This document shows, one piece after another, positions 55,480 through 64,000 of a stretch of DNA of 64,000 nt. Positions within the stretch are counted from its first letter, which is position 1. Each line of letters opens with the position of its first letter. The DNA comes from Floccularia luteovirens (taxonomy: Eukaryota > Basidiomycota > Agaricomycetes > Agaricales > Squamanitaceae): contig VSJF01000008.1 of NCBI GenBank assembly GCA_009739215.1, positions 124,001 to 188,000 of the forward strand, given 5' to 3'. The position numbers and the translations under genes are program-made. Below the pieces are notes generated by a model. The model saw nothing but the letters and a program-made list of their open reading frames with translations, was not told the origin of the DNA and ran no database searches.

Positions 55480-56306
55480 ATGTATCATCCATTTTGCAAA
55501 TATAAATCACGAGGCGAAAGCACATGTGAACCTTGAGGAACAACTTGGGCAATCACCTCGCCAGACATATGTTCATATGTATTGGCTGTGCAGCCTAGGT
55601 GGCCTTGTGGTGAGCACGGCGTTCGGATTGTTAGTCGATGCATGAAAGGACGCCAAGGGTTCAATACCCGAGTTCTTAAAGTTAACCAGACTAGTCAGCG
55701 AAACGATTTCCCTTGCGTATTCATTAGGTAACAACACACTTTACTCCTAGGAAAGCCTCCACGCTGTCCATCCTCAAACTATCCACGGAATTCAAATTGC
55801 CGGTTTACAGGGTTGTTTGGCAAAAGCTCCTGATATAAACAAAACTTTCTGTTGATAACTTTGTCTTCTATTCCATTTTGGTGCAATCAACATTTTTAAC
55901 GTTTCGATCAGTCACGAACAAGCGGCAGAAGTTTTTTTTTTTCGCAAGACATTTGGTTTTTCAAAAGTCGTAGGAGCCCCATAAGGGATGTGACTTACGA
56001 TCTCACAAGTCCTCTCTAACGGAAGCTTGAAGACCAGGGCTCACCACAGGTCGGGAGACTCTGGGATGAGTTTATAGCAGAATTTTATTGTCACGCGCTT
56101 GCCTTGAGGCACCCCTTCAGGCTTAGGCTCTTCATCCGTTGTTGTGTTTCACACGTTGATCAGGGTTGTTTAAATTGATTAGAATTGTATAAAGAGCAGT
56201 GCCTTGCGGAGGTAGAAGTGGGCTTTCCTGGAAATCTCATTGTGCTCACAACAGTCAGCTTCAAGTTTGTGTAGCCTCCACCCCCCAATACCCCACTCCC
56301 ACAATC
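55480..56306. other. Intergenic
   Basis: About 830 bases with no supportable gene. Segment 55590-55675 has tRNA-like A- and B-box strings but does not fold into a tRNA. Confidence 0.4.
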
Positions 56307-57038
56307 ATGTTCTTTTCATTACTTTTCTTACTATTCACTTTGGTCGCTCAGATTCGCAGTCAGTCAGTTATTCTGGATAGCGTTCAAGGGAACTTTACTC
56401 TTGCAGCCTTGAATTTGACCCTTCCAAATGCAAATACGACAGGAGCTCCTTTGGTGTTAGGGGCAGACGGTGCGTAATCCTGACATGTCTTCTATTTAAT
56501 AAACCTGAATATTTCTTTTGGTCATAGGAGCTACGTCGGGGTTATCGTTCCATGTTACTTCGGTACGAATCAAGCCACTAATTACGCATTGTGTAGTTTA
56601 TACTTATTGTCTCCTTAGACTTACGCATCATATCCATACAACGATTTTCCGGCAATCGCATTGATCAACAACACCTTACAAGCAGCCTGGACTTCCGGCG
56701 AGTGGACAACTAACGCCACCGAAGTACAAAGCGGAGGAAAGCTCGGATGGGTGACAACAATTATGTATGCCGCACCAGCACCAAAAATCTATACGCTGGT
56801 CAGGGTGCCAGCGTATAAATACCTGGTCTTAGCTGCGCATGGAGTGTTCAATTCATGGTCTCTATGTCCATCTTCTGGTTTTCGAGGTCAGACAAGCGTT
56901 GTCTTCAACGTGACTGCCGCCAATCCTCCACCGCAAGGTTGCTACCCAGTCGTTATACAAGCCATTCCCAATGATCCCCAAAATGTGGAACTATCAGAGG
57001 ATCTAGCGGAAATAGCTGCTTTATGTGATGATAATTGA
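56307..57038 (+). CDS. Secreted protein of unknown function
   Basis: Three exons, 56307-56469, 56528-56562 and 56619-57038, join in frame to about 205 residues. The N-terminus is a signal peptide (MFFSLLFLLFTLVAQIRS). The mature part is rich in Thr, Ala and Asn with several N-glycosylation sequons (NFT, NLT, NTT, NNT, NAT, NVT) and alternating hydrophobic strands (GWVTTIMYAAPAPKIYTLVR), suggesting a beta-rich extracellular protein. Only two cysteines lie before the last one near the end (SLCPSS, GCYPVV, ALCDDN). I recognise no domain. The frame is intact, the length is normal for small secreted proteins, and the gene looks functional. Confidence 0.7.
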
Positions 57039-57416
57039 TTTTTTTCTACTTGGACTCTTACGGACTAATAAATTGTATTCATTATTCCAAGGACTTGATA
57101 ATATTGACGTAAATAGGTGAAGGACATTATTGAAATATAACGAAACTGATCTATACATATTATACAGTCACGTACTTAGCATATTTTTTAGTTACTCGCA
57201 ATGGACAGCATTTCATGAGTTATATACGAGCTTGGACATTAATCGATATCCATACAAGACACTCAGAGGTGCAGCATCCGGCTCCTCCGGCCCGACCACA
57301 CCAGAAAAACGGACCGTTGTAAGTTGCGAGGATGACTTTAAAAATCCGGAACCTACATACTCGAGTCACACTCTCCAACAGCTTAAGACGCTAGGGAATG
57401 AGATCAACAAGCACAC

Positions 57417-58713
57417 ATGGCTACTTTTGCAAAGCTTACGTTCAATGCATCTATATACTCTGCATCTCGTCCAACATATCCTCAAATTCTGTTCGAACAC
57501 ATCTTTAACTATCATAAGCGCTCACCAGATGCTTCGTGGGATACAGCAATAGATGTTGGGTGTGGTACAGGTATGGATCTTATTAACATATGTTCTACCA
57601 AGATTTATCGAACTAGTACTGACCTGGAGTATTTATATTACTAGGACAAGCCACTATGAGCTTATTGCCTTTTCATCAAATTATTGGAGTTGACCCATCA
57701 CTTCCTATGGTACAGCAAGCCCGTGCATATGTCGATTCAACCCTGTCACGAACAGACTCAAGTAAATTCACTTTTATGCAAGGCTCTGCAGAAACGCTGG
57801 ATAAAACACTTGACGCCGGAATTGCCGACATGCTAGTTGTAGGTATGTTTTACACTAATTTCTCTTCCCTATCCTGTTCATTTTAATTGTGAAAAAAATC
57901 CGGTTAACATGGCGATTAACTCTGCTAAAGCACAGGCTGCGCATTGGTTTGATTGGACTAAAGTCTGGCCACAAGTGTCTAAAGTGCTAAAGCCAAACGG
58001 AACAGCTGCATTTTGGGTATACTATTTAATTTGTATGTTTGAATATCAGCCTTACCTCAAATCATCCAGGTGTACTCAGAATTCAGGCTTCCAAAACACC
58101 CAAAGCTTACACCACTCATAACTTCCTTCCTACAAGGAACAGATCCAAAAACTAGCTTGGGCCCCCACTTTCAGAGACCCGGAAGGACTATACTTGAACG
58201 CCACCTTGTTGATGTACCCAACCCAGAGTCTATATTGGGGGGAACTCTGCTGACCGATATGGAAAGGGTGTATTTCACCGGTTTGTATTCCCGTTTGTAA
58301 ATTCAATATGACAGCAACTCACATGTAATCCCACACCTGTAGGTGACTACCATCCTGACCTTCCAACAGCATCTACTCTCCCTGCGATAATGAATAAGCG
58401 TATGCGATGGCGTGACCTGTTAGGATACCTTCGCTCAGCCAGCGCTTTGCACACATATCACGAGAAATATCCTGAAGACCGTGAACGAGACGATGATCCT
58501 CGATTTCCTGAAGATAGACTTGTTAAAGATGACCACTCACATAGTGAAATAGATGTTACGGGAGGAGATATCTCGATTCGTTTCTGGAAAGACCTTCGTG
58601 TTGGCGCGAAGCTCGATGATGTTAGTGTAGGCGTGGATGATCTGCTTGAAGTTGAATGGCCACTTGCATTGCTCTTGGTTCGTAAATCTGCGTCAAGGGC
58701 ATCATTAGCTTAG
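57417..58713 (+). CDS. SAM-dependent methyltransferase, Tmt1/Crg1-like
   Basis: Class I methyltransferase of the trans-aconitate methyltransferase/Crg1 group; the acceptor is probably a small acid or xenobiotic, but not readable from sequence. MATFAKLTFNASIYSASRPT is the family's N-terminal lid. Motif I is AIDVGCGTGQAT, completed across the first intron. IIGVDPSLPMVQQAR carries the acidic residue binding the ribose; FMQGSAETL and AQAAHWFDW with VLKPNGTAAFWVYSEF are motifs II-III. The C-terminal half contains MRWRDLLGYLRSASALHTYH, also typical. About five exons, stop at 58713. An Asp/Ser-rich insert (EDRERDDDPRFPEDR to GGDIS) lengthens the C-terminal domain. No frame break. It is convergent with SDHB. 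Confidence 0.85.
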
Positions 58714-58926
58714 CGTCTGTTCAAGCCTCATGTACATGTCGTATGTAAAATAAAATATTCACATGCACAATTACTTTACAACGTGTGTTGAGTTCAATCT
58801 AACGCCATGCCACTGCGATGATACCTGCTGTATATGCGTACAGGTATGCTAACTCACACAACTCAAAATCCTACTTGAATCTATTCATCCTTGTCCTACT
58901 AAGTATATGTGGGGCTAAATATTAAT

Positions 58927-60123
58927 CTACTCGGCTGCAAGCTCGAGTTTGATTTTTGCAATAGCTGCTGCGGGGTTAAGGCCTTTGGGACAAGTGCGGG
59001 AACCTGTAACATAAGGTTAGTAAAAGTTTGTGGTTAGATCAGGGATATATGCGGAGATAATTCTGAAATGGGGAATGTGAAATACTTACAGTTGAAGATA
59101 GTATGGCATCTGTACATACTCATTTCATTTTGTAGACGGTCTTTGCGTTCAGCACCATGTGAGTCCTAAGAGGGAGGAAAGAACAAAAATTATCACTAAA
59201 AAGTAACTGGAATAATTCATGGAAGTGGGGCTTACTCGAGAGTCGGCAATCCATCTGTACGCTTGCATAAGCGTTGCGGGTCCAAGATATTCATCCTGGT
59301 TCCACCAGTAGGATGGGCAAGACGTTGAGCAACATGCACACAGGATACATTCGTACAGTCCATCCAGCTTCTTACGGTCCTCGGGAGATTGAAGGAACTC
59401 CCCTGTTATATACCATTAGAATGCTCTACATTGATCATCGTAAAAAGAATCCAAAAAACCTTGAGCTGGAGGGTTGTCATTCTGAAGCCATGGCTGAATC
59501 GATTTATATTGCTTATAGAAAAGTGTCATATCCGGGACAAGGTCCTTAACGATATACACTGCATATACATATGAGTATTGGTCATATTTCATGGGTGGTG
59601 AATTACGAACTGTGAGGTAGAGGATAAATCTTTGCGTCCTTAGAGTCACGGTCAATGCGACAGAGACATGCAAGAGTGTTTTGGCCATTGATATTCATGG
59701 CGCAAGAGCCGCAGATGCCCTCACGACATGAACGACGGAAAGTGAGAGTAGGGTCAAGCTCATTTTTTATCTTGATGAGGGCATCAAGCATCTAAAAGTA
59801 GGGTTAGATACAATAAAATGTGAGATTCCCAGAAAACAATCACAGACCATGGGACCAGTTTGGTTCAGATCAATGTTGTACGACTGCAGATGTGGCTTCT
59901 TTTCCGGCTCGTCTGGGTTCTTTGCAATTGAGTAGATAGTCAGCATACTTCATAGTTCCCACTTCAAATAATAGCCCACCCAACGATAAATCTTGAATTC
60001 CTTCATGAGGACTGGCTTTTCGTTGGGCACCGCTTGCCATCTACGCGCAGAAGAAGCAAATGCGCGTGCATTTGTAGGGGTAGATGATAATGCGCGAGTC
60101 GAGCGTGTCAAGAGGGCCTGCAT
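58927..60123 (-). CDS. SDH2: Succinate dehydrogenase iron-sulfur subunit, mitochondrial
   Basis: Complex II subunit passing electrons from the flavin of Sdh1 through three clusters to ubiquinone, on the matrix side of the inner membrane. The start at 60123 opens a basic, Ser/Ala-rich mitochondrial presequence ([20 protein letters not shown]). The [2Fe-2S] ligands lie in [19 protein letters not shown] and TLACLCRID. The [4Fe-4S] motif is [16 protein letters not shown], and the [3Fe-4S] motif with the last [4Fe-4S] Cys is [17 protein letters not shown]. Six or so exons; stop TAG at 58927-58929 after IKLELAAE. About 280 residues, as expected. All cluster ligands are present. This target of carboxamide fungicides looks fully functional. 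Confidence 0.95.
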
Positions 60124-60397
60124 TGTGGGTAGTTGTTAGTCGTCGTCGTCGACTGTAACAGCTGCAAATGCAGTGAAAAGGAGGGCTAAAGAGTGTCTGA
60201 GCTTTGGATGATGTCGGAGGAGGCGACCTCAGGTTGTCGCGTGATTTCGGAACATTGGCATCGGCACCCGGTAGAGACAACCAATCACATGTGTCACATT
60301 ACATTCACAACTGGTCTTATAGTAATACATTTCACAGTTCATCAATTTACGATAATCAGAATATATGTACTGTATGGCATTCACAATGTGAACTTGA

Positions 60398-60515
60398 TTT
60401 GGAGTGAGTATGCCATAATGACAAACCTTTTTTGGTCTGCATTGCCATGGTTTGTCATTCGTATGTTTTAGTTTAGATTTGTTCGATGATATCATTAAAT
60501 CTTGTAAAGGCAAGC
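60398..60515. repeat. First copy of a short imperfect direct repeat
   Basis: About 115 bases similar to 60626-60727: both contain TTTGGTCTGCA..GCC.TGGTT.GTCATTCGTA and then GTTTAGATTT.T followed by GTAAAG.CAAG. It lies between the SDHB promoter and the dioxygenase gene. Confidence 0.5.
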
Positions 60516-60625
60516 CTCACTTCGTCTTACCAACCGGAACAGCGCCAACAGATAATACATAGCTATAGCAATTATCATAGGACCAAATTTTCTGGAGTAT
60601 AACATCAAAAATGCGGGTTGGGGCT

Positions 60626-60727
60626 CCCAGTGAGCGTGCATAACACGAACCTCCTTTGGTCTGCACCGCCGTGGTTAGTCATTCGTAACTTACGTTTAGA
60701 TTTATCGACCCCCGTAAAGACAAGACT
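60626..60727. repeat. Second copy of the short direct repeat
   Basis: Partner of the repeat at 60398, diverged by several substitutions and small indels. Spacing about 230 bases. No coding capacity; its proximity to the dioxygenase start could mean a duplicated regulatory patch, which is inference. Confidence 0.5.
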
Positions 60728-60893
60728 GATGATTAATTGATACCAACCAGATGTGGATGTTACATAATGCATGATCCTGGAGTTCAGTTATATATCAGTC
60801 CCATTGGAACTCTAGAACTGCTTTACTACTCTTCATCTTAACCAGTTCGTTTTTGAAGACCATTGGATAACACTCCCTCCGCAGACATAAACA

Positions 60894-62368
60894 ATGTCAG
60901 AATCATTTCGGAAGGCCAAACAGCTTGCTCATCAACAAGGCATTGACGCATCGAAACTGCCAAATATTGTCAACATGTCAGCAGAATCCATTACTGAAAA
61001 CGTCCACGCAATTAACTCGAATTGTATGTTTTTGCTTTCGAGGAGCGTGTCATTAAACATGTAACCAATTCTATTAGGTCCTGATGATAGGATGAAGTTC
61101 ATCTTCAAAAGTCTTGTATGCGACCTTGATACGATACATCGCATTATCTGATACTGTCTAACAATAGATAAATCACCTGCATGACTTTATACGGGAAACT
61201 TCGATTACTCCAGACGAATGGATGTATGGTGTCTTTCACATACACTTGTTTTAAATCCATTTACAGTTAGATGTTAGGGTTGCAATCAAGTTCTTGACTG
61301 AAACTGGAAAAATAAGTACCGATACCCGGCAAGGTCGCTATTTTCTCCCACTCTTCATGATCGTCTCCTCATCACATCCATAGAATTCGTCCTCTTTTCT
61401 GATATTTTCGGTGTTTCTGCCTTGATCGATTCAATCAATGACGCTAAGCCGCCCCAAGCAACTGAATCAACCCCTCTCGGCCCATTCTTCACAGAAGATG
61501 CACATGATGGTAACGTATCTTATCACCCACGTGGATAGAAATTATTTACTTTCTATGTTCAGTTTCAAATGGAGGCTCTATTGCATCTGAGGGTAAAGGG
61601 GATTACTTGTTCGTTGAAGGCCATGTTCTAGACACCAAAGGGAACCCTATCCCAAACGCGGTTATCGACGTTTGGGAAGCAGATGGGCACGGGTTTTATG
61701 ATACACAAGTGGGTTTACTTTTCAGTCCGCTAGTAAAATTATCGTCCCAACAATACCATAAAAGTATTCAGAACGCGTCGAACCTGATTGTAGAGGTCGC
61801 CTACGCTCAGGAGAAGACGGAAGATATACATATCGCGCGGTTGTGTCAGTGCTTTTTTATAATCGTGGTTACCGAGCACTGAGCCTTATCCAGTCCTGGT
61901 GCATATCCTATCGCGAGTGACGGTCCTGTTGGGAATCTGTTGGTTAAATTGGGAAGGCATTCATTCCGCCCCGCGCATCTGCATATCCGCGTCGAAGTAA
62001 GTATCATGCTGGTCACGTCCCAAAACAATCTCAATATATACTAGGCTCCTGGATTCGAAACTCTCATAACAGCACTATTTTGGAAGGGTGATCCTTATTT
62101 GACAAGTGACGCTGTCTTTGGAGTGCGCACTTCTCTGATTGTGGTAGGTCATTTCAATGAATAATGATAAATAAAATTTCTCGATATTTACGATACTCAG
62201 GAAACGGAAACGGTTTCTGATACTAAGCTCACTATAGCTCGCGGCTTCGAAAGGGAGACATCACATGAATACTTGAAACAAGACTTTGTTTTAGCGACTC
62301 CAGAAGAATTCCGTGTTGTCAAAGAGGCTAAACTGGCGGAGAAAAAGCTTGAATCGTTGCAACTTTAA
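60894..62368 (+). CDS. Intradiol ring-cleavage dioxygenase (catechol / hydroxyquinol 1,2-dioxygenase)
   Basis: Non-heme Fe(III) enzyme opening catechol-type rings, a late step in aromatic (lignin-derived) catabolism. Start MSESFRKAKQLAHQQGIDAS. The N-terminal helical domain (DDRMKFIFKSL, ETSITPDEWM) is the dimerisation part typical of catechol and hydroxyquinol dioxygenases. STPLGPFFTEDAHD leads into the beta-sandwich with EGHVLDTKGNPIPNAVIDVW and ADGHGFYDTQYS, carrying the first Tyr ligand. The second Tyr is in PGAYPIASDGPVGNLL, and the two His ligands in RPAHLHIRVEAPGF. About 300 residues in ten or so exons; TAA at 62366-62368. The frame is intact and all four iron ligands are visible. A second copy begins 1.5 kb downstream. 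Confidence 0.9.
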
Positions 62369-62680
62369 CAACTCTATTCAGGGGAAGGGGGGTGTATAGG
62401 TGATTTGTATCGTTTTTACTGCCAGTGAAAGCTAAGATTTGGATAACAACCACGTAACTTTGGGGAGTACCCCCTATCCGATTGGAACCTAATTACTTAG
62501 TTTTGTTCTTGTGGACACCCAAGAAACTTATGATTTTGGTACAGGATTGGCTCCTCGACTTAAAAACAACCATCACATTGAATCTGGACAGCTCTACATC
62601 AATAACTTTATAAAAACTAGAAGCTGCTTTTAAACGATAACATGTCACTACTACTGGTTTGCTGTTCAATTCGCAAGATC

Positions 62681-63127
62681 CTAAAGGTTAACATTTATAG
62701 GGTTGCATCCGAGGGCAATCACGCCATCTGTAAGTAAATTTTATTAGCGACGACTTGTCCACTGAATAATTGGGGAGCGACTTACTGAAAGTATTGTGTT
62801 CACAACAGGTGGGTTGCGAAGAGCTGATAATATAGTCAGTGAAATGTTACGAACAGTTCTTGGGAAAACATACCAGCTGTTTCCACCGATTCCAATGGCA
62901 CTGATGGGGTTGCATGTCAGGCCAATTTGGCCGGTGATGGGACCGAGTGCGAGGCCTGCGAGACCTCCGATAGTCTTTTGCAAGCCTGAGGAAGCGCTCT
63001 GGACACTGTTGCAGCAGTAGGCACTACCAGAGTTGCAACTGCCAGTGATATCCCTCTCGGCGATGGGAGAGGCTGAAGCCATGATGGCAAATGTGGTAGC
63101 TAAAAAGATGGTGGCTTTGGAGAACAT
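62681..63127 (-). CDS. Class I hydrophobin
   Basis: Small secreted amphipathic protein that coats aerial hyphae and fruit-body surfaces. The start at 63127 opens a signal peptide (MFSKATIFLATTFAIMASA). The eight-cysteine pattern is complete: CNSGSAYCC, a long spacer, LTCNPISAIG, then SCSSQPTCC and GCNPINVNL with stop at 62681-62683. The fifth Cys codon is split by the first intron (TG at the donor near 62873, C at the acceptor). The exon/intron layout is that of basidiomycete class I hydrophobins. About 110 residues. It lies between two dioxygenase copies on the opposite strand. Confidence 0.92.
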
Positions 63128-63204
63128 TTTGCCAATTGAGACTCGAGCGCGGTGTGGAATAATGGGTTGTTTTTGCGTGAGTTCCAGTAGCTAGTATCGC
63201 CCGT

Positions 63205-63212
63205 CTTTTATA
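63205..63212 (-). promoter_or_regulatory. TATA box of the hydrophobin gene
   Basis: Minus-strand TATAAAAG about 80 bases before the hydrophobin ATG, the usual distance for a highly expressed fungal gene. Identified by sequence and position only. Confidence 0.55.
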
Positions 63213-63853
63213 CCTTTCGTACTCAGATCACAAACTTGCTGAAGAAAAAGAGATGTCCAAGTATTCGGACGTGTCCGACCATGAAAGCTGAAAAATTTAA
63301 GAGCTTGTAACTTAACATATCCATATAAGTAATAGCTTTAGAACTTTCAAGGTGATTTTAAGGTATTATCATGCATGATAAACTTCAATACACACCAATG
63401 TCGAAGTACTAACTCCTTAATGACAACTGTATTACCTTTTTGGTAATATTTTTGTCAGGGAAGCTGTTGCCAAACAAACATTAGCAACAAATCGCCACCA
63501 TCACCTGAAAGGCGTGGCAATTGTAATGATGGAAGAAGCCAGATTTTGATATGGGATGGTAAGATTTCTTGTTCATGCACTGGCTTCTCCCGACTATGGA
63601 ACACCGGTTAGATGCAGCGTATGGACGACTATGATAATTCTATTACACACGAGAATAAACGGAATGATGGGCGACAATCCCATCCCTGCTGGGAAGCCGA
63701 CAAAAACGCAACAGATTGTTCCTAAGCAGTGATAGCAAATCCCATGCTACTGCCATATCTGGAGGGGTAAGTGATTCGATCCAATACAAAACCGCTCACA
63801 GGTCCCTTATCCAACCCACCCCCACTTTATTCTCTACTTGCCAGAAAACATGA
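63213..63853. other. Spacer between hydrophobin and second dioxygenase
   Basis: About 640 bases with no exon. It should contain the hydrophobin promoter and that of the next gene, which are divergent. Confidence 0.4.
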
Positions 63854-64000
63854 ATGACGGATTCAGCCCGAAAAGCACAAGGACTTGCACGTCAGCAGTG
63901 GGATTGCCTTATCCAAACTTCTCAAGTTTGCCGACGTGTCAGCACATTGTATTACTGAGCATGTTCTTGCGATTAACTCAAATTGTACGCATATATATAC
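63854..64000 (+). CDS. Second intradiol dioxygenase, 5' end only
   Basis: Starts MTDSARKAQGLARQQ and, after one extra T at about 63899, continues GIALSKLLKFADVSAHCITE and HVLAINSN up to a donor near the window end. It aligns with the first exon of the gene at 60894 (MSESFRKAKQLAHQQGIDAS, ESITENVHAINSN), including the exon border. The gene therefore duplicates the catechol/hydroxyquinol dioxygenase, or is the neighbour paralogue. Catalytic residues lie outside the window. Confidence 0.75.

Noticed and set aside
55590..55675. tRNA-like stretch with A-box-like TGGCCTTGTGG and B-box-like GGTTCAATACC
   Set aside because: The T-stem pairs only three bases and no acceptor stem closes; not called as a tRNA.

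Overview
The window is nuclear DNA of a mushroom-forming basidiomycete (Agaricomycetes type). Nearly every gene is split by many 45-70 nt GT-AG introns, the sequence is moderately AT-rich, and the content includes a class I hydrophobin, an intradiol dioxygenase, a DUF6533 membrane protein, a GPI-anchored aspartic protease and several basidiomycete-type orphan families. I cannot name the species.

Layout. 1-2192 (-): nucleoporin NDC1, cut by the window edge. 3326-4319 (+): DUF6533 membrane protein. 4861-9236: two direct copies of an uncharacterised fungal gene (first dead, second intact), with a dead small-protein gene and a 279-bp foldback element between them. 10525-13270 (+): amino-acid permease. 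13558-14321 (+): lysine/alanine-rich nuclear-type protein. 15163-15993 (+): EthD-like dimeric alpha-beta barrel protein. 16318-24060 (+): large BEACH-WD40 protein. 24550-24937 (-): possible small gene. 25094-27205 (-): GPI-anchored aspartic protease. 28303-30053 (+): HXXXD acyltransferase. 30393-32980 (+): DUF300/TMEM184 protein. 33170-34012 (-): Prx5-type peroxiredoxin. 35394-35831 (+): orphan Ras-binding domain. 37915-42774 (-): secreted catalase trailed by decayed copies of its own 3' end. 45393-45770 (-): possible Cys-rich secreted peptide. 45915-47317 (-): transaldolase. 49068-49959 (+): glutathione S-transferase. 50207-53947 (+): leucine-rich-repeat protein. 54497-55479 (+): Dot5-type nuclear peroxiredoxin. 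56307-57038 (+): secreted orphan. 57417-58713 (+): SAM methyltransferase. 58927-60123 (-): SDHB. 60894-62368 (+): intradiol dioxygenase. 62681-63127 (-): hydrophobin. 63854-64000 (+): start of a second dioxygenase.

The genes do not form one pathway. Several could cooperate in oxidative or aromatic metabolism and stress (two dioxygenases, GST, catalase, two peroxiredoxins, transaldolase supplying the NADPH-linked pentose phosphate route), while NDC1, BEACH and SDHB are housekeeping.

One pattern cuts across the window. Many conserved genes are interrupted by single extra bases. I located about sixteen such places; all are +1 insertions and none is a deletion. An insertion-biased assembly error is the simplest explanation, so I annotate those genes as genes, with the breaks recorded. 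Coordinates of spliced genes run from the first to the last coding base, introns included.
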